64,000 nucleotides of DNA from an uncultured Lachnospiraceae bacterium. Lineage in GTDB: Bacteria; Bacillota; Clostridia; Lachnospirales; Lachnospiraceae. Below the pieces are notes generated by a model. The model was given only the letters and a program-made list of their open reading frames with translations, searched no databases and had not been told where the DNA came from. Positions within the stretch are counted from its first letter, which is position 1. Every line of letters starts with the position of its first letter. The stretch covers positions 1 through 64,000 of the forward strand of contig CAJUDE010000042.1 of the NCBI GenBank assembly GCA_910585295.1, in the 5' to 3' direction. Positions 60,652-64,000 of the stretch are shown here, piece by piece. Both the position numbers and the translations under genes were made by a program.

Positions 60652-61980
60652 ATGGATTTATTTGAATATATGAGGGAGCAGAACCAGGAAAAGGAATCTC
60701 CGCTGGCAAGCCGCATACGCCCCACATGCCTGGAGGAGGTGGCGGGGCAGCGGCACATTATAGGAAAAGACAAACTTCTGTACCGCGCCATACAGGCGGA
60801 TAAATTAAGCTCAATTATTTTTTATGGGCCGCCGGGAACTGGGAAAACTACGCTGGCAAAAGTAATTGCAAATACGACCAGCGCGGCATTTACCCAGATC
60901 AATGCAACTTCCGCTGGGAAAAAAGACATGGAGGAGGTGGTGCGGCAGGCCAAAAATAATCAGGGGATGTATGGAAGGAAGACCATATTATTTATAGACG
61001 AAATCCACCGCTTTAATAAATCTCAGCAGGACTACCTGCTTCCGTTTGTGGAAGACGGCACGGTGGTCTTAATTGGGGCCACCACAGAAAACCCATATTT
61101 CGAGGTGAACGGGGCGCTTTTGTCCCGCTCAGTGATTTTTGAGCTGAAGCCTTTGGAAAAAGAAGATATCAAAGGGATTTTGGCGCGGGCGGCCACAGAC
61201 CAGGAAAAAGGCATGGGAAGCTATGGGGCGGTGTTGGAGGAAGACGCGCTGGAGTTTTTGGCTGATGTGGCAAACGGGGACGCAAGGGCAGCGCTGACTG
61301 CCTTAGAGTTGGGCGTGCTTACGACAGACAGGAGTGGGGATGGGAAAATCCATATTACCCTGGATGTGGCGTCCGAGTGCATCCAAAAGAGGGCGGTGCA
61401 GTATGATAAGGGCGGCGACAACCATTACGATACAATTTCTGCATTTATTAAGAGCATGCGGGGGTCAGACCCGGACGCGGCAGTGTATTATCTGGCGAAA
61501 ATGCTGTATGCTGGGGAAGACATTAAATTTATAGCCCGGCGCATTATGATTTGCGCTTCTGAGGATGTAGGGAATGCTGACCCTAACGCTCTGGTGGTGG
61601 CGGTAAGCGCAGCCCAGGCAGTGGAACGGGTTGGGATGCCGGAAGCCCAGATTATCCTCTCCCAGGCGGTGGCATATGTGGCAAGCGCGCCGAAAAGCAA
61701 TGCGTCTTGCAGGGCGATTGAGCAGGCGATGGGGGTTGTTCGGTCAACCAAGACGGCGCCTGTCCCCGCCCACCTTCAAGATTCCCATTATAAGGGCGCC
61801 AAGAAGCTGGGGCATGGGCAGGGCTACCTTTACGCCCATGATTTCCCCAACCATTATGTAGAGCAGCAGTACCTTCCAGACGGGTTGGTTGGCATGACAT
61901 TTTATGAGCCTACAGAAAATGGGTATGAAAAACAGATAAAATCCCACCTGGCGTTTCTGAAAGGAGGACAAGAGCCTTGA
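60652..61980 (+). CDS. rarA: replication-associated recombination protein A (MgsA/RarA)
   Basis: A 442-residue AAA+ ATPase acting at stalled replication forks with RecA and SSB. Walker A GPPGTGKTTLAK (about residue 60), Walker B TILFIDEIHRFNKSQQD, sensor 1 GATTENP, and the tetramerisation domain (YYLAKMLYAGEDIKFIARR). GGAGGAG precedes ATG. Length is normal. Confidence 0.94.
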   Translation: MDLFEYMREQNQEKESPLASRIRPTCLEEVAGQRHIIGKDKLLYRAIQADKLSSIIFYGPPGTGKTTLAKVIANTTSAAFTQINATSAGKKDMEEVVRQAKNNQGMYGRKTILFIDEIHRFNKSQQDYLLPFVEDGTVVLIGATTENPYFEVNGALLSRSVIFELKPLEKEDIKGILARAATDQEKGMGSYGAVLEEDALEFLADVANGDARAALTALELGVLTTDRSGDGKIHITLDVASECIQKRAVQYDKGGDNHYDTISAFIKSMRGSDPDAAVYYLAKMLYAGEDIKFIARRIMICASEDVGNADPNALVVAVSAAQAVERVGMPEAQIILSQAVAYVASAPKSNASCRAIEQAMGVVRSTKTAPVPAHLQDSHYKGAKKLGHGQGYLYAHDFPNHYVEQQYLPDGLVGMTFYEPTENGYEKQIKSHLAFLKGGQEP

Positions 61981-62142
61981 TTTCCTTTGGATAGTCCCTG
62001 ATACACGCACATATGTAAATTTGTGAAAGAAAATACTTTACAAGCAGAGTGGAATGGTGCATAATAGGGAATGTTGAAAAAAGAGAGATAATAGAAGCAA
62101 GGCTGTTTGGAAAGTGAAAAAGGAATTCAGGAGGAATGAGAT

Positions 62143-63438
62143 ATGCAGTCGTATCAGGAAATGAGCAGGGAAGAACTATTGAAGGAAAAGGCGGCATTGG
62201 AAGCAGCTTACCGGAATTATGCGAAAAGCGGGCTGAAGCTGGATATGTCTAGGGGGAAGCCATCTGCAGAGCAGTTGGATTTATCCATGGGCATGATGGA
62301 TGTGCTTAACAGCAATACAGACCTGAGCTGTGAAGATGGGACAGACTGCCGGAATTATGGGATCCTGGATGGGATCCATGAGGCAAAAGTGCTGTTGGGG
62401 GATATGATTGAGTGCCATCCAGACAATATTATTATTTATGGGAACTCCAGCCTGAATATCATGTTTGATACAGTTGCAAGGTCTATGACCCATGGGGTAA
62501 TGGGCAATACGCCGTGGTGTAAGCTGGATAAGGTGAAATTTCTGTGTCCGGTGCCAGGGTATGACAGGCATTTTGCCATTACCGAGTATTTTGGGATTGA
62601 GATGGTCAATGTGCCTATGCTCCCTACAGGACCGGATATGGATATTGTAGAAGAATTGGTAAGCAAAGATGAGGCCATTAAGGCCATCTGGTGCGTGCCA
62701 AAGTATTCTAACCCACAGGGCATCACATATTCCGATGAGACTGTCCGCCGTTTTGCCAGGCTCAAACCAGCGGCAAAGGATTTTAGGATTTATTGGGACA
62801 ATGCATATGGGGTGCACCATCTGTATGACATTGACCAGGATAACCTAGTGGAGATTATGGCGGAGTGCAAACGTGCGGGCAACCCTGACATGGTGTATAA
62901 ATTTTGCTCCACATCCAAAATCAGTTTTCCAGGGTCTGGCGTGGCGGCAATTGCCACATCAGCCAATAACCTGGTGGAAATCAAGAAGCAGATGCAGATA
63001 GCCACCATTGGGCATGATAAGGTGAACCAGTTGCGCCATGTAAGGTTTTTCAAAGATATTTATGGCATGACGGAGCATATGCGCAAACATGCGGAAATCT
63101 TGCGCCCTAAGTTTGAAATGATTATTGATAAATTTGAAAAAGAACTGCAAGGAAAGGATGCAGGAAGCTGGATTGCGCCTAAGGGCGGGTATTTTATTGC
63201 ATTTGAGGCTTTAGAAGGATGTGCAAAGGCGATTGTTGCAAAAGCGAAGAAGGCTGGCGTGACCATGACCCCTGCCGGAGCCCCTTATCCCTATGGAAAA
63301 GACCCCAAAGACACTACCATCCGCATAGCTCCCACATATCCAACCCTGGATGACCTGAAAATTGCCACCGATATTTTTGTTATATGCGTGAAGCTGGTGA
63401 CAATTGAGAAGGTATTGGAAAACAAGCCTGCATCTTAG
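62143..63438 (+). CDS. aspartate aminotransferase, type Ic (PLP-dependent)
   Basis: A 431-residue aminotransferase of the type Ic aspartate group (Asp_aminotransf family). Motifs: KLDMSRGKPS near the start, NYGILDGI, IIYGNSSLNIM, KYSNPQGITYS, YWDNAYGVH with the PLP-binding Asp, and CSTSKISFPGSGVA with the PLP Lys. AGGAGG precedes the ATG. It is followed by a GC-rich hairpin. Confidence 0.88.
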   Translation: MQSYQEMSREELLKEKAALEAAYRNYAKSGLKLDMSRGKPSAEQLDLSMGMMDVLNSNTDLSCEDGTDCRNYGILDGIHEAKVLLGDMIECHPDNIIIYGNSSLNIMFDTVARSMTHGVMGNTPWCKLDKVKFLCPVPGYDRHFAITEYFGIEMVNVPMLPTGPDMDIVEELVSKDEAIKAIWCVPKYSNPQGITYSDETVRRFARLKPAAKDFRIYWDNAYGVHHLYDIDQDNLVEIMAECKRAGNPDMVYKFCSTSKISFPGSGVAAIATSANNLVEIKKQMQIATIGHDKVNQLRHVRFFKDIYGMTEHMRKHAEILRPKFEMIIDKFEKELQGKDAGSWIAPKGGYFIAFEALEGCAKAIVAKAKKAGVTMTPAGAPYPYGKDPKDTTIRIAPTYPTLDDLKIATDIFVICVKLVTIEKVLENKPAS

Positions 63439-63453
63439 GGGGATCGCGGGGCG

Positions 63454-63496
63454 GGGCAGCCAAGGCTTTGTAAGGCAAAGCTGCGGCTGCTCTTTT
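63454..63496 (+). terminator. terminator of the aminotransferase gene
   Basis: Nested stem GCAGCC...GGCTGC with inner GGCTTTG/CAAAGC, followed by TCTTTT. Confidence 0.6.
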
Positions 63497-63860
63497 GCCG
63501 TATAGAAATTTTGCCTCAGAGGTTTGATGAGATTGGAAACCAGAGCAGACGGGGAACCCCGCTTTGCAGGATTCTTTGCCTAGGGCGTCGTGGCCGTTGG
63601 CATAGGCTGAATGGTTGGGCATAAGCCAATTAGAATATCCATTAATCACTTACAAACGCTGTACTTTTATTTGTGCGTATGATAGAATATGCATAAAGGT
63701 GGTTGGCATCTCAGACCATATCAGAAGGAAGGGGCCTTACCCAATGATTGTGGATATGCTGGCGGGATTCTTGGCGAAAGCTTACATATGGGCGGCTGAA
63801 AGAATCTCGACGCTGCAAGGATGGGAGGTTCCATTTAGAAAGGATGGATAATAAAAGAAC
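63497..63860. other. intergenic region before the last gene
   Basis: An open frame at 63615-63851 has no ribosome binding site and no recognisable domain. I see no RNA or clear promoter. Confidence 0.4.
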
Positions 63861-64000
63861 ATGGAAGTACCCGTTAAATTTAATGAAGGCGTGACCAGTT
63901 GGGAAACGGTTATATTTTTATATAATTCGGCTTTGAAGGAAGTGGGTACCAAAGTTGATATTTTAAATGATGAATTTCGGCATGTACATAAATATAACCC
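63861..64000 (+). CDS. GTP pyrophosphokinase family protein (small alarmone synthetase), partial
   Basis: 46 codons before the window edge. VPVKFNEGVTSWETVIFLYN, then SALKEVGTKVDILNDEF and HVHKYN, match the N-terminus of RelQ/YjbM-type (p)ppGpp synthetases up to the conserved NP(I/V) motif. The catalytic domain lies beyond the window. The ribosome binding site is weak. Confidence 0.7.
   Translation, partial: MEVPVKFNEGVTSWETVIFLYNSALKEVGTKVDILNDEFRHVHKYN

Noticed and set aside
63615..63851. 78-codon frame before the alarmone synthetase gene
   Set aside because: No ribosome binding site, no domain, and an untypical composition.

Overview
The window looks like a gut Lachnospiraceae (Clostridia) chromosome. 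The evidence is the gene set (TruA/RecJ, Hsp33, DUF5685, PadR-DUF1700-DUF4097-PspC, YtrA-type GntR with a DUF5808-like protein, type Ic aspartate aminotransferase), strong AGGAGG ribosome binding sites, and a CIRCE operator before clpB. There are no rRNA or tRNA genes and no CRISPR array. All statements come from reading the sequence; no database search was run.

Layout. (1) About 1-29.7 kb is mostly housekeeping backbone: a DHH phosphoesterase flanked by copies of a structured repeat, truA-recJ, a soluble chemoreceptor-like protein, a lipase-like hydrolase, a DUF1002 protein, methyltransferase-hslO-nadE, and DUF5685-DnaJ-flavodoxin. A wrecked type IIG restriction-modification gene follows (14.3-16.5 kb). 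Next come an ABC/two-component module (16.7-21.9 kb), a PadR envelope-stress operon (22.2-24.5 kb), hemerythrin, and MscS with a structured leader. The last unit is a three-gene unit (26.2-29.7 kb) in which a phosphoenolpyruvate-hydrolase-like barrel fused to an AraC DNA-binding domain precedes the two genes that together correspond to the plant Tm-1 protein.

(2) About 29.7-55.0 kb is accessory DNA, visibly more AT-rich. It holds a beta-glucoside cluster (AraC regulator, two GH94 phosphorylases, binding protein, two permeases, a GH3 enzyme with inverted domain order). It also holds a decaying MerR/ABC drug-export locus, a phosphatase, a tandem-repeat protein, and a ruined integrative or satellite element (primase, TerS-like protein, XRE repressor, doubly frameshifted integrase). 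This element is peppered with type I toxin-antitoxin loci: two intact par/Fst-like modules, one decayed relative, and a holin-like toxin gene split by a 564-bp inverted-repeat element that carries one of the intact modules.

(3) About 55.0-64.0 kb returns to backbone: clpB, a GntR/membrane-protein pair, a polysaccharide deacetylase, rarA, an aminotransferase, and the start of a small alarmone synthetase cut by the window edge.

Most interesting: the Tm-1-like operon with its enzyme-derived regulator and helically phased ATAAACACA repeats; the par-like RNA/toxin modules whose antitoxin RNA carries an exact antisense copy of the toxin start; and the about 185-bp structured repeat that sits in the primase Walker A region and supplies the C-terminus of the DHH protein.
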